This document shows, piece after piece, positions 16,461-25,419 of a stretch of DNA of 64,000 bases (its first letter is position 1; every line of letters begins with the position of its first letter). Below the pieces are notes generated by a model, which was not told the origin of the DNA, did no database searches, and worked only from the letters and a program-made list of their open reading frames with translations. Source of the DNA: Thalassobaculum sp. OXR-137. Lineage in GTDB: Bacteria; Pseudomonadota; Alphaproteobacteria; Thalassobaculales; Thalassobaculaceae. The DNA lies in the NCBI RefSeq assembly GCF_034377285.1, contig NZ_CP139715.1, positions 3,208,001 through 3,272,000 on the forward strand, in the 5' to 3' direction. The position numbers were made by a program, and so were the translations under genes.

Positions 16461-16584
16461 CGTCATCCCGGACAAGACCGGGCTTGACCCGGGTTTGGGC
16501 CGGGACCGTGCGACAGTGCCGGGTCCCGGACCGCCCCCGGATCAGTCCCGGATTAAATCCGGGACGGGGCCGTCCGGGATGACG
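16461..16584. repeat. Foldback element, family B (CGTCATCCCGGAC ends)
   Basis: A 124-bp element fills the convergent gap between cheR and soxG. CGTCATCCCGGAC at its left end and its exact reverse complement at its right end make 13-bp terminal repeats. The interior holds further nested complementary stretches (GGGTTTGGGCCGGGACCG region, CCCGGATTAAATCCGGG). It may also act as a bidirectional terminator, with TTTTAT just after it. Confidence 0.8.
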
Positions 16585-16593
16585 TTTTATGAG

Positions 16594-17169
16594 TTAAGCC
16601 CCCACCGCCACGCCGTATTGCCGGCCGGTGGCGATCAGGCGTTCGGCCAGGCTGCGGGCATAGCCACGGGGCAGGTGCAGGTCGAAGGTCGCCGTGCCCA
16701 GACGCCGGTCGATCGTCACCGGCACATGGTACAGTGCCGTCGAGACCACCCGGTCCTCGGCGAAGGCCCGCGGATGCAGGTCGATCCCCGTGCCGCCGGC
16801 CAGAACCTCCCGGACCCGCGCGCCGGACACCCGCAGGGTCGCGCGGCCATGGCTCTGGTCGACCAGCGCCGCCCCGGCCCCCGCGCAGCGTTCCCGCAGC
16901 ATCCCCATCAGGTCCTGTGTCCCCGCCGACAGGGCCATCCAGCGCCCCGGCGCCAGGCTGAGCAGCCGCAGCCCGTCCACCGACACCGCCCGTCCGGGCG
17001 CCGGCAGGGGCAGGGCGACGGCGGCCATGCGGTCCGGCCGGCAGTCGATCTGCACCTGGTCCATCACCCGCGCGCCGAGGGTCACGCCGGCCGGCGTATC
17101 GCTGACCGTCCCGGCGAACAGGGCCGCGACCGGCGACAGGCGCGGGGGCAGGGTCACGGTGTCAGCCAC
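16594..17169 (-). CDS. soxG: Sarcosine oxidase gamma subunit
   Basis: The 191-residue protein matches the short SoxG subunit of heterotetrameric sarcosine oxidase, with the GcvT-like segments DQSHGRATLRVSGARVREVL and DLHPRAFAEDRVVSTALYHV. It is the last gene of soxBDAG and overlaps soxA by 8 bp. The complex demethylates sarcosine to glycine and feeds the methyl group into tetrahydrofolate. SoxG has a structural role. Confidence 0.9.
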   Translation of the reverse strand: MADTVTLPPRLSPVAALFAGTVSDTPAGVTLGARVMDQVQIDCRPDRMAAVALPLPAPGRAVSVDGLRLLSLAPGRWMALSAGTQDLMGMLRERCAGAGAALVDQSHGRATLRVSGARVREVLAGGTGIDLHPRAFAEDRVVSTALYHVPVTIDRRLGTATFDLHLPRGYARSLAERLIATGRQYGVAVGA

Positions 17170-20100
17170 GCAGCTTTCCTCCCTTGGGGTCGACGAAGAC
17201 CGGATCTGTGATCCGCACCTCTATCTGCAGCTTCCGCAGCGGGAACACCGCCCACAGCGTCTCGCCCTTGCGCGCCAGACCGCCGGAGACGAAGCCGAGC
17301 GCGATCGGGTGCCCCACGGTCGGCGAGAGATAGGCGCTGGAGGAGACGTGCCCGAGCTTCTCCGGCCCGAGCGCACCCGGTGGCACCGGGGCGGCCGGAT
17401 CCGCCACGAGGATGGACCCAGCCGGGATGCGCGTCTTCCCGTCCACCGGCACCAGCCCGACCAGCTTGGGGCGGGCCGGGTCGGTGAAGGCCGGCTTGTC
17501 CAGCATGGCGCTGCCGACGAACCATTTCTTGCTGCTCGCCATGCGGCCCATGCCGGCATCGTCCAGGGTCACCCGCCCGTCCAGTTCCGCATGGGTGACG
17601 TGGCCCTTCTCGATGCGCAGGATCGCCATCGCCTCGGTGCCGTAGGGGCGGATGCCGTGCGGTTGCCCGGCGGCGATCAGCGCCTCCCAGACCCGCGTGC
17701 CCCAATCGGCCGGCACGTTGATCTCGTAGCTCAGCTCGCCGGAGAAGCTGATCCGGAAGATCCGCACCGGCACCCCGGCGATCCGCGCCGTCGTCACCCC
17801 CATGAAGGGCAGGACGGCGTCGGAGACGTCGGCGCCGTCCGCCACCACGTCGCGCGCGTTCGGTCCGGCCAGCGCCATGGCGGCCCACTGCTCGGTCACC
17901 GAACAGGCGTGGACGTCCAGCTCCGGCCAGACCACCTGCAGGTACCACTCGATCAGCGCCATCACGTCGCCGGCATGGGCGGTGGTGGTGGTCATCAGGT
18001 AGTGGTGTTCGCCCAGCCGGGAGGTGGTGCCGTCGTCGTAGACGATGCCGTCCTCGCGCAGCATCAGCCCGTAGCGCGCCTTGCCGACCGCCAGAGTCTT
18101 GAAGCCGCTGGCATAGAGCCGGTTCAGCAGCTCGCTCGCGTCAGGACCCTGGATGTCGATCTTGCCCAGGGTGGAGACATCCACGAGCCCGACGGCGGTG
18201 CGGACGGCGGTGACCTCCTCGGTGATCGCCCGGTCCATCGCCGCCTTGCCGCCGGCCTCGCCCGGCGCGAGATAGTATTGCGGCCGCATCCAATGACCGG
18301 CCTCCACGAAGGTCGCCCCGTTGGCGGCATGCCAGTCATGCATGGCCGAGCGCCGCTCCGGGGTGTGGTGGCGGCCCCGGTCGCCGCCGGCGAAGGTGCC
18401 CATCGCGACGGGGGTATAGGGCGGTCGGAAGCGGGTGGTGCCGACCTGCGGGATCGGCTCGCCCCGGGCCTGGGCCATCAGCGCATGGCCGATGATGTTG
18501 GAGGTCTTGCCCTGGTCGGTGCCCATGCCGAGCGTCGTGTAGCGCTTGAGGTGCTCGACCGACACGAAGCCTTCCCGGTGGGCCAGGGCGATGTCGTCGG
18601 CGGTGACGTCGTCCTGCAGGTCGACGAAGCGCTTCTTGCCGGAACCCACTGACCAGAACGCCTGGATCGGGCGCTGATCCGGCTCGTCGGTGGCGGGCGT
18701 GTCGGGCAGGGCGCCGGGGGCGAATCCGGCGGCTTCCGCCGCGTCGGCGCCGGCCTTGAACCCGTCGGTCAGGCAGGCGGCGAGGCTGAAGGCGCCGCGG
18801 GCCGCCCCGACCGAGACATGGGCCTGGCGCGCAGCACCCGGCACGAAGGCGGCGAGGCCGTCGTCCCAGTCGATCCCGCCCAGCGCGTGGGTGTGCAGAT
18901 GCACGGCCGGGCTCCAGCCGCCGGACACCGCCAGCAGGTCGCAGGGCTCGAACAGCGGGCGGCCGCTGCCGTCCAGCGGAGCGATGTCGCAGCCGATGAC
19001 GGCGAGCCTTCCATGCACCTTTGTGACGGCGGCATTGTCGATTGTCTCGATCCCGGCGGCGTCGCAGCGCTCCCGCCAGGTACTGTTTCCGGCCGGGCGG
19101 GTGTCGACCACGCGCATGACCTCGACACCGGCGGCGCGCAGGTCCAGCGCGGTGCGGTAGCCGTCGTCGTTATTCGCCACCACCACGGCGCGGCGTCCCG
19201 GCCGCACGGCGAAGCGGTGGAGGTAGCTGCGCACGGCCCCGGCCAGCATCACGCCGGGCCGGTCGTTATGGGGAAAGGCGATGTGCCGCTCGATGGCGCC
19301 GGTCGCCAGCACCACCCGCCCGGCGCGGAGATGCCAGAGCCGCTGGCGCGGCACGTGGGGCGGCGGAACCGGCAGATGGTCGGCGACCCGTTCCACCGCG
19401 CCGATCATGTTGTCGTCGTAATAGCCGAAGGCGGTGGTGCGGGTGAGGATGCGGACCTCGGCCAGGCTCTCCAACTCAGCCCGTGCCTGGGCCACCCAGC
19501 GCATGGCGGCGACACCGCCGATGGTCTCGCGCTCCGAGCGCAGCCGTCCGCCGAGCGCGTCGGTCTCCTCCACCAGGATGACCCGCGCGCCGCTGCGCCC
19601 GGCGGTCAGCGCCGCGGCCAGCCCGCTCGGCCCGCCGCCGACCACCAGCATGTCGCAATGGGCCGACATCCGCTCGTAGCTGTCGGGATCGCGCTCGGTG
19701 GTGGCCCGGCCCATCCCGGCGGCGGCGCGGATGCGCTTCTCGTAGAAGTGCCAGCCGGGGAAGCCCATGAAGGTCTTGTAGTAGAACCCGGCGACCAGGA
19801 AGCGGCCGGCCAGGTCGTTCAGCTCCATCGCGTCGAGGGCCAGCGACGGCCAGCGGTTCTGGCTGGTCGCCTCCAGCCCGTGGAACAGCTCGGCCATGGT
19901 GGCGCGCGTGTTCGGCTCCTGCCGGCCGCCGCGGCGCAGCTCGACCAGGGCGTTCGGCTCCTCCGGACCGGCGGTGAAGATGCCGCGTGGTCGGTGATAC
20001 TTGAAGCTGCGCCCGACCAGGGTCACGCCGTTGGCCAGCAGGGCGGAGGCGAGCGTGTCCCCGGCATATCCCGTGTAGCTCTTGCCGTCGAAGCGGAAGG

Positions 20101-20179
20101 ACAGGGCGCGGCGGCGGTCGATCTCGCCGCCGGTCGGCAGGCGGAAGGCATTCACGTCCTTGAGGCGGCCGAGGATCAT
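17162..20179 (-). CDS. soxA: Sarcosine oxidase alpha subunit
   Basis: The 1005-residue subunit has the family's usual length. Its N-terminal part (about residues 1-100) is the 2Fe-2S-like fold with YTGYAGDTLASALLANG. A pyridine-nucleotide oxidoreductase part follows with GGGPSGLAAALTAGRSG near residue 165. The C-terminal third is an aminomethyltransferase (GcvT)-like domain. I chose the ATG at 20179 because GAGGT lies 9 bases upstream and the MILGRLKDVNAFRLPTGG start is typical of the family; an ATG 10 codons earlier is poorer. It overlaps the stop of soxD by 4 bp. Confidence 0.95.
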   Translation of the reverse strand: MILGRLKDVNAFRLPTGGEIDRRRALSFRFDGKSYTGYAGDTLASALLANGVTLVGRSFKYHRPRGIFTAGPEEPNALVELRRGGRQEPNTRATMAELFHGLEATSQNRWPSLALDAMELNDLAGRFLVAGFYYKTFMGFPGWHFYEKRIRAAAGMGRATTERDPDSYERMSAHCDMLVVGGGPSGLAAALTAGRSGARVILVEETDALGGRLRSERETIGGVAAMRWVAQARAELESLAEVRILTRTTAFGYYDDNMIGAVERVADHLPVPPPHVPRQRLWHLRAGRVVLATGAIERHIAFPHNDRPGVMLAGAVRSYLHRFAVRPGRRAVVVANNDDGYRTALDLRAAGVEVMRVVDTRPAGNSTWRERCDAAGIETIDNAAVTKVHGRLAVIGCDIAPLDGSGRPLFEPCDLLAVSGGWSPAVHLHTHALGGIDWDDGLAAFVPGAARQAHVSVGAARGAFSLAACLTDGFKAGADAAEAAGFAPGALPDTPATDEPDQRPIQAFWSVGSGKKRFVDLQDDVTADDIALAHREGFVSVEHLKRYTTLGMGTDQGKTSNIIGHALMAQARGEPIPQVGTTRFRPPYTPVAMGTFAGGDRGRHHTPERRSAMHDWHAANGATFVEAGHWMRPQYYLAPGEAGGKAAMDRAITEEVTAVRTAVGLVDVSTLGKIDIQGPDASELLNRLYASGFKTLAVGKARYGLMLREDGIVYDDGTTSRLGEHHYLMTTTTAHAGDVMALIEWYLQVVWPELDVHACSVTEQWAAMALAGPNARDVVADGADVSDAVLPFMGVTTARIAGVPVRIFRISFSGELSYEINVPADWGTRVWEALIAAGQPHGIRPYGTEAMAILRIEKGHVTHAELDGRVTLDDAGMGRMASSKKWFVGSAMLDKPAFTDPARPKLVGLVPVDGKTRIPAGSILVADPAAPVPPGALGPEKLGHVSSSAYLSPTVGHPIALGFVSGGLARKGETLWAVFPLRKLQIEVRITDPVFVDPKGGKLRG

Positions 20180-20454
20180 CGCGGTACCTCCAACTCGGCG
20201 TCCGGCCAACCGCAGGCCAGCACCTCATGGGACGTCACGTCGCGCAGCACCTTCACATAGCGCCGGCAGCCGTGGATGTGGTGCCAGAACTCCAGATGCG
20301 GGCCGGGCGGGTTGTCGCGCAGGTAGACGTAGTCGTGCCAGTCGGCCGCGGTCGCCGTGGCGGGATCGGCCCGGCGGGCCCTGGTCGCGTCGCCGGCATA
20401 GGAGAACTCGGCCTGGTCGCGCGGGCCGCAATGGGGGCAGGTGATCCGGATCAT
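20176..20454 (-). CDS. soxD: Sarcosine oxidase delta subunit
   Basis: This 92-residue protein shows the zinc-binding pattern of SoxD: CPHCGPRDQAEF near the N-terminus and a later H and C in WHHIHGCRRYVKVLRD. It lies between soxB and soxA and overlaps soxA by 4 bp, as in many sox operons. The ATG at 20454 begins the standard MIRITCPHCG N-terminus; the frame is open upstream but without a sensible start. Confidence 0.94.
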   Translation of the reverse strand: MIRITCPHCGPRDQAEFSYAGDATRARRADPATATAADWHDYVYLRDNPPGPHLEFWHHIHGCRRYVKVLRDVTSHEVLACGWPDAELEVPR

Positions 20455-20467
20455 GCGCGTGCGCCCC

Positions 20468-21724
20468 TCAATGCAGCTTCGGGGTCGGCCCCTTGCCGCC
20501 CTCGTCCAGCAGGTGCCCGGTCTCGAACCGCTCCAGCCCCATCTCCCGGTTGGTCTCGTGCGGCGCGTCATGGGCGATGGTATGGGCGAAGGCGTAGCCC
20601 GAGCCGGGGGTCGCCTTGAACCCGCCATAGCACCAGCCGGCGTTCAGATAGAGGTTGTCGAACGGCGTCTTGGAGATGATCGGGCTGCCGTCCATCGACA
20701 TGTCCATGATGCCGCCCCAGCTCCGCAGGATCCGCAGCCGCGACAGGTGCGGCATCATCGCCAGCCCGTTGGCCATCACGTCCTCCACCACCGGCAGGTT
20801 GCCGCGCTGGGCGTAGGAATTGTGGAAGTCGATGTCGCCGCCCAGCACCAGCCCGCCCTTGTCCGACTGGCTGATGTAGAAATGCCCGGCCCCGTAGGTG
20901 ACGACCCCGTCGATCAGCGGCTTCAGCGGCTCGGTCACGAAGGCCTGGAGCACATGGGATTCGATCGGCAGCTTCCAGCCCAGCATGGCGGCGACCCGCG
21001 AGGTGTTGCCGGCCACGGCCATGCCGACCCGGCCGCAGCCGATGGTGCCGCGGCTGGTCTTCACCCCGGTGATCCGGTCGCCGTCGCGCTCGAACCCCAC
21101 CACCTCGCAGTTCTGCAGGATGTCGACCCCGCGCCGGTCGGCGCCGCGGGCGAAGCCCCAGGCGACCGCGTCGTGCCGGGCGGTGCCGCCGCGCGCCTGC
21201 AGCAGCCCGCCATAGATCGGCCAGCGGGCATCGGTCGAATAGTCGAGATGCGGATACAGTTTGCGCACGCCGTCGCGGTCCAGCAGCTCGGCATCGATGC
21301 CGTTCAGCCGCATCAGGTTGCCGCGCCGCGCATAGGCGTCCATCTGCCCGTCATTGTGAGCGAGGTTGAGCACGCCGCGCTGGCTGAACATCACGTTGTA
21401 GTTCAGGTCCCGCGACAGGCCCTCCCACAGCTTCAGGGAGTGCTCGTAGAAATGGGCGTTGCCGTCGAGCATGTAGTTGGAGCGCACGATGGTGGTGTTG
21501 CGCCCGACATTGCCGCCGCCGATCCAGCCCTTCTCGACCACCGCCACATTGGTGATGCCGTGATTGCGGGCGAGGTAATAGGCAGTCGCCAGCCCGTGGC
21601 CGCCGCCGCCGATGATGATCACGTCGTAGGATTGTTTCGGCTCCGGATCGCGCCAGGCGCGGATCCAGCCCTTATGCCCCGTGAGCCCCTCGCGGATCAG
21701 CGAGAAGACCGAATATTCCGCCAT
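20468..21724 (-). CDS. soxB: Sarcosine oxidase beta subunit
   Basis: The 418-residue flavoprotein carries the FAD-binding Rossmann motif IIGGGGHGLATAYYLARNHG near residue 38 and the typical RNTTIVRSNYM segment. The start at 21724 follows GGGAGGGAACC. It is the first gene of soxBDAG. The operon lacks glyA and purU neighbours often seen elsewhere. The substrate is probably sarcosine, although related enzymes oxidise other N-methyl amino acids. Confidence 0.95.
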   Translation of the reverse strand: MAEYSVFSLIREGLTGHKGWIRAWRDPEPKQSYDVIIIGGGGHGLATAYYLARNHGITNVAVVEKGWIGGGNVGRNTTIVRSNYMLDGNAHFYEHSLKLWEGLSRDLNYNVMFSQRGVLNLAHNDGQMDAYARRGNLMRLNGIDAELLDRDGVRKLYPHLDYSTDARWPIYGGLLQARGGTARHDAVAWGFARGADRRGVDILQNCEVVGFERDGDRITGVKTSRGTIGCGRVGMAVAGNTSRVAAMLGWKLPIESHVLQAFVTEPLKPLIDGVVTYGAGHFYISQSDKGGLVLGGDIDFHNSYAQRGNLPVVEDVMANGLAMMPHLSRLRILRSWGGIMDMSMDGSPIISKTPFDNLYLNAGWCYGGFKATPGSGYAFAHTIAHDAPHETNREMGLERFETGHLLDEGGKGPTPKLH

Positions 21725-21904
21725 CGCCGGTTCCCTCCCAATGCGGGGAAGTCTGCACCAGGGAAGGGGGTGTGCGAAGCCGGGATCGGACGAATTCTGA
21801 CATGGAGGCGTCACGGCGGCGCCATGGGGACGATTTCCGTCCTTGCTCCATCGATAGCAAAGGGATCTACGATCCGAAACCTTTCCCTGTCCGGAGATCG
21901 AGCG

Positions 21905-22291
21905 ATGATCACAGCGGCCTATGCGGGACTTCTTGGACTGATCTTTCTGATCCTCACGGTGCGGGTCGTCATGCGGCGCGGGGCGGTCAGGGCGACCCTG
22001 GGGACCGGCGGCGACGTCCTGCTCGAGCGCCGCATCCGCGCCCACGGCAACTTCATCGAGTTCGTGCCCCTGGTGCTGATCTTGATGATCCTGCTGGAGA
22101 TGCAGAACGTCTCGATCTGGATCGTGCATGTGGTGGGGGTGTGCCTGGTGATCGGCCGGGTGATCCACGGCGCGAACATCAGCCGCGAGAACGAGAGCCT
22201 GGGGGGCCGCGTCGTCGGCATGGTGCTGACGATGACCGCGCTGGGGGTGGCGTCGATCTTCGCGCTGCTGCGGAGCTTCGGGGTGATGTGA
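21905..22291 (+). CDS. MAPEG family membrane protein
   Basis: The 128-residue protein has four hydrophobic helices and the MAPEG pattern ERRIRAHGNFIEFVPLVLIL in helix 2, followed by GRVIHG. Bacterial MAPEG proteins of this YecN-like type are membrane glutathione transferase or peroxidase-like proteins of uncertain role. It is transcribed away from soxB, and a 181-bp gap lies between them. A family-A foldback element follows it. Confidence 0.85.
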   Translation: MITAAYAGLLGLIFLILTVRVVMRRGAVRATLGTGGDVLLERRIRAHGNFIEFVPLVLILMILLEMQNVSIWIVHVVGVCLVIGRVIHGANISRENESLGGRVVGMVLTMTALGVASIFALLRSFGVM

Positions 22292-22313
22292 GGGGAGTTC
22301 CCCCACCAACGAT

Positions 22314-22422
22314 CACTCCCCGGATTTATTCCGGGGCAAGGTGTCGGCGTGATCGAGAGTCAGTAAGAGCTCTCGATGTCCACGCACGGTCAAGCCTCGC
22401 CCCGGAATAAATCCGGGGAGTG
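22314..22422. repeat. Foldback element, family A, single copy
   Basis: This 109-bp copy has the same CACTCCCCGGATTTATTCC ends as the array at 7592. Its core is unrelated and contains its own hairpin ATCGAGAG...CTCTCGAT. It occupies the convergent gap between the MAPEG gene and the FAD oxidoreductase gene. Confidence 0.9.
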
Positions 22423-22468
22423 AGGTAGGGGAGGGGAGTGAGTGGGAGAATGAGAGGGCGTAGCCGCG

Positions 22469-23647
22469 CTATTTTTTCCCCAGCCCTGGCCGGTCCGGCG
22501 CCAGTTCTGCCTTCGTCAGGCCGAGCGCCGCCATGTCATCCGGGACGTCGCGGCCGAGCGCCATGGCGGCGCTGAAGCGGCCCATGGCGGCACTGGTCTG
22601 GATGCCGTAGCCGCCCTGGCCCGCCACCCAAAGGAAGCCCTCGGCCGCCGGTGCGAAGCCCACCACCGGCGACTTGTCGGCGACGAAGCTGCGCAACCCC
22701 GCCCAGGTCGAGTGCGGGCGATTGATCACGAAGAGCGTGTCGGTCTGGATCCGGTCGATGGCCAGAGCCACGTCCTCGATCTCCGGCTGGGCGTCGGTCG
22801 GGGGCGAGGGGATCTCGTCGGCCGGGCTGCCCATCATCCGCCCGCCTTCCGGCCGCACGTACCAGGATTCGTCGCACAGATCGGTCATCGCCCAGCGCGA
22901 CGGATCGGCGGTGGTGCCGTCGCGCAGGGTCGCGTCGAAGGTGAAGGCGGTGCGCCGCTTGGGGATCAGGCCGATCTTGGCGGCGCCGGCCATCTCGCCG
23001 ACCACGTCGCACCATGCACCGGCGGCGTTCACGACGATCGGGGCGCTGAAGGTGCCGGCCCGGGTCTGCACGGTCCACACGCCCTCGGCGCGGGACAGGC
23101 CCATGACCTCGGCGTCGGTGACCACGCGGCCGCCCTTGGCCCGCAGGCCCCGCAGGAAGCCGTGCAGGATGGCGTTGACGTCCATGTCCATCGCACCCGC
23201 CTCATAGGCGCCGGCGACGATGCGGTCCGGGTCGAGATAGGGGGCGATCTCGAACAGCGTCTTGCCGTCGATCCGCTCCATGCTGGGGGATTGCGCCAGC
23301 TCGTGGGCCAGGGTGTCGAGCAGCTCCTCGGTGGCCACGGCGGCGGCGCCGCGCGGCGTCATCAGCGGCGCGTCGGCGAACCCCTCCGGCGGGCTCTCCA
23401 GGAACGGCCGGGTGATCTTGTTCAGCTTGCGGATGGTCGCGTTGCCGTAGTTCTCGAAGAACAGCGCCGCCGAGCGTCCGGTGGTGTGGTAGCCGGGCTG
23501 GCTCTCGCGCTCCAGCAGGATGACCTTGGCATCGTCGGCCATGAAATACCCGGCCGAAGCCCCGGCCATGCCGCCGCCGATGATCAGGATGTCGGCGGTG
23601 TTCGGGTTGGCCGTATTCGGGTGGGCGGTATTCGTATCGGTGGTCAT
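22469..23647 (-). CDS. FAD-dependent oxidoreductase (DAO family)
   Basis: The 392-residue enzyme has an N-terminal dinucleotide fold [17 protein letters not shown] and a C-terminal FAD-contacting stretch [20 protein letters not shown]. The family (D-amino-acid dehydrogenase/glycerol-3-phosphate oxidase-like) oxidises amines or 2-hydroxy acids; the substrate is not clear. The ATG overlaps the stop of nadK (ATGA, 23644-23647), so the two are co-translated. The first residues contain a five-residue repeat ([15 protein letters not shown]) encoded by a 15-bp tandem repeat. Confidence 0.88.
   Translation of the reverse strand: MTTDTNTAHPNTANPNTADILIIGGGMAGASAGYFMADDAKVILLERESQPGYHTTGRSAALFFENYGNATIRKLNKITRPFLESPPEGFADAPLMTPRGAAAVATEELLDTLAHELAQSPSMERIDGKTLFEIAPYLDPDRIVAGAYEAGAMDMDVNAILHGFLRGLRAKGGRVVTDAEVMGLSRAEGVWTVQTRAGTFSAPIVVNAAGAWCDVVGEMAGAAKIGLIPKRRTAFTFDATLRDGTTADPSRWAMTDLCDESWYVRPEGGRMMGSPADEIPSPPTDAQPEIEDVALAIDRIQTDTLFVINRPHSTWAGLRSFVADKSPVVGFAPAAEGFLWVAGQGGYGIQTSAAMGRFSAAMALGRDVPDDMAALGLTKAELAPDRPGLGKK
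23594..23638. repeat. 15-bp tandem repeat in the 5' end of the FAD oxidoreductase gene
   Basis: Three 15-bp units (23594-23608, 23609-23623, 23624-23638) of the form GGCGGTRTTCGGGTT, differing at a few bases, encode the N-terminal NTA-x-P repeats. The unit length is a multiple of three, so copy changes keep the frame. Confidence 0.75.
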
Positions 23648-24423
23648 GGGGCGAACTGCTCCATCAAAACGCGTTCTTCGAGATTGTGTTCCGGGTCGTA
23701 GAGCACGGTGAGCTCCACGTCGCGGTCCTCGCGGACTTCCACTTCCACCACGTCGTGCACTTCCATCACGTCGGCGACCGCGTTGATCGGGCGCTTCTCC
23801 GGGCGGATGGTCTCGAAATGGATGACCGCGCCGCGCGGCAGCAGCGCACCGCGCCAGCGCCGGGGACGGAAGGCGCTGATCGGCGTCAGGGCCAGCACAT
23901 TGGCGCCGAGCGGGATGATCGGGCCGTGGGCGGACAGGTTGTAGGCCGTCGACCCGGCCGGGGTGGCGACCAGCACGCCGTCGCAGACCAGCTCTTCCAT
24001 GCGCTCGCGGCCGTCGACGGAGATCCGGATCTTCGCCGCCTGGGCCGAGGCGCGGAACAGCGAGACCTCGTTGATCGCCAGTCCCTCGACCCGGGTGCCG
24101 TCGCGGCAGGTGGCGTGCATCCGCAGCGGGTGCAGGATGACCGGCTGGGCCTTCTGCAGCCGCTCGATCAGCCCTTCCTCGTGGAACTCGTTCATCAGGA
24201 AGCCGACGGTGCCCCGATTCATCCCGTAGATCGGCTTGCCGGCGCCGATGGCGGCGCGCAGGGTCTCCAGCATGTAGCCGTCGCCGCCCAGGGCCACGAT
24301 CACGTCGGCCCGGGTCGGCGCCACGCTGCCGTAGCGCCGGCACAGGATCTTCTGGGCCTCGCGCGCTTCGTCCGTGTTGGCGGCCACGAAGGCGAGGGCC
24401 ATACTCTTTGTATCGGCTGTCAC
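23644..24423 (-). CDS. nadK: NAD kinase
   Basis: The 259-residue enzyme phosphorylates NAD to NADP. It shows the [10 protein letters not shown] motif and [12 protein letters not shown], followed by NEVSLFR and [22 protein letters not shown] chose the GTG at 24423 because GGAG lies 7 bases upstream; the ATG at 24402 ([10 protein letters not shown]) is an alternative. It overlaps the FAD oxidoreductase gene downstream. Confidence 0.93.
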   Translation of the reverse strand: MTADTKSMALAFVAANTDEAREAQKILCRRYGSVAPTRADVIVALGGDGYMLETLRAAIGAGKPIYGMNRGTVGFLMNEFHEEGLIERLQKAQPVILHPLRMHATCRDGTRVEGLAINEVSLFRASAQAAKIRISVDGRERMEELVCDGVLVATPAGSTAYNLSAHGPIIPLGANVLALTPISAFRPRRWRGALLPRGAVIHFETIRPEKRPINAVADVMEVHDVVEVEVREDRDVELTVLYDPEHNLEERVLMEQFAP

Positions 24424-24576
24424 AGCATTACTCCGTCGCCCGCCCCGTGGTATGCCCACCCTGCGGTCCGGCGGCACCATAGGCGAAACCGGGGAGGCGG
24501 TGCATCCCTCAATCCGCGCGCGCGTTCCCTCATGTCAGGTCCTCCCGGCGGGGCGGCCGCTGTTTTGGAGACCACC

Positions 24577-25065
24577 ATGCGTATCGTGCTTTTCGCCTTC
24601 CTGATCGCGGCCGCCCTGTCCCAGTCCGTCACCGGCGCCAGCGGCGCCTGGGCGGACGAGCGGCACGAGGGCTATTACTATCCGAAGATCACCTCCACCG
24701 AGGTCTACAAGGCGCGCGTCCAGAAGCTGCGCGATTCCGACCGGGTGCGGCGACTGGGATTCGTCACCGGCATGGCCGCGGGCGCGCAGGAGAAGGCCTA
24801 TGCGCCGCAGATGGCGTTCTTCGCCAAGGGCCGCGACGCGGAGAAGGCGATCCTGATCGGGCTGGAGGACGGCCGCATGGCGACGCTCTACCGGGCGCGG
24901 GCGGTGCTGGCCCTGCTGACCGCGACGGCGCGGGCGACCCCGGTGTTCCGGGATCTCGATCCGGACGGCCAGTACACGTTCCTGGATCTGTTGGCGCTGC
25001 TGGGCTTCGAGGAGCTGACGGTCAGCGACGGCCGCAGCTACGCGCACCGGATCGAGATCAAGTAG
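24577..25065 (+). CDS. Exported protein of unknown function
   Basis: The 162-residue product has a Sec signal peptide (MRIVLFAFLIAAALSQSVTG, cleavage probably near GAWA-DE) and a TTGGAG ribosome site. The mature part begins ERHEGYYYPKITSTEVYKAR and ends with a possible beta strand YAHRIEIK. The pattern is seen in alphaproteobacterial exported proteins of undefined function. It is divergent from nadK and shows no catalytic motif that I recognise. Confidence 0.7.
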   Translation: MRIVLFAFLIAAALSQSVTGASGAWADERHEGYYYPKITSTEVYKARVQKLRDSDRVRRLGFVTGMAAGAQEKAYAPQMAFFAKGRDAEKAILIGLEDGRMATLYRARAVLALLTATARATPVFRDLDPDGQYTFLDLLALLGFEELTVSDGRSYAHRIEIK

Positions 25066-25107
25066 GACGGCACCTGGTGTCCCGAGTCAGGCACTCATGC
25101 CTCCCAA

Positions 25108-25206
25108 CGACCTCGCCCTGAGCAGCCCGTGAGGGCGTGTCGAAGGGCCGGGTGCGGGTCGGGCCCTTCGACGCGCCCCTGAAGGGGGCTGCTCAGGGCG
25201 AGGTCG
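25108..25206. repeat. Foldback element, family E (21-bp perfect ends)
   Basis: The left end CGACCTCGCCCTGAGCAGCC(C) and the right end at 25186-25206 are exact 21-bp reverse complements. Inside, GTCGAAGGGCC and GGGCCCTTCGAC form a second arm, so almost the whole 99 bp folds into one long hairpin. It follows the exported protein gene. The 354-bp gap from 25066 to 25419 holds only this and the next element. Confidence 0.88.
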
Positions 25207-25263
25207 GGGGACAAAGGAAAGAATCCCGGAGAGTCGAATAGGCTACTACCTCTACTCCTTACG

Positions 25264-25376
25264 CACTCCCCGGCCTTGTGCCGGGGCAAGAGCAGTGGAA
25301 CACGCGGGCGCCAGGTAAGATGACCACCTGCGCCCGGCCAAGCGGACGCCTTGCCCCGGAATAAATCCGGGGAGTG
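25264..25376. repeat. Foldback element, family A, divergent left arm
   Basis: A 113-bp copy has the standard right end (GGAATAAATCCGGGGAGTG) and a diverged left end (CACTCCCCGGCCTTGTGCC). The core contains an internal hairpin, GGGCGCCAGGT with ACCTGCGCCC. It lies just downstream of moaA on the opposite side from the family-E element. Confidence 0.85.
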
Positions 25377-25419
25377 TGAAAAGGTGGTTGGGGAAGGGGG
25401 CAGGGAAAGAGCCCGTGCC

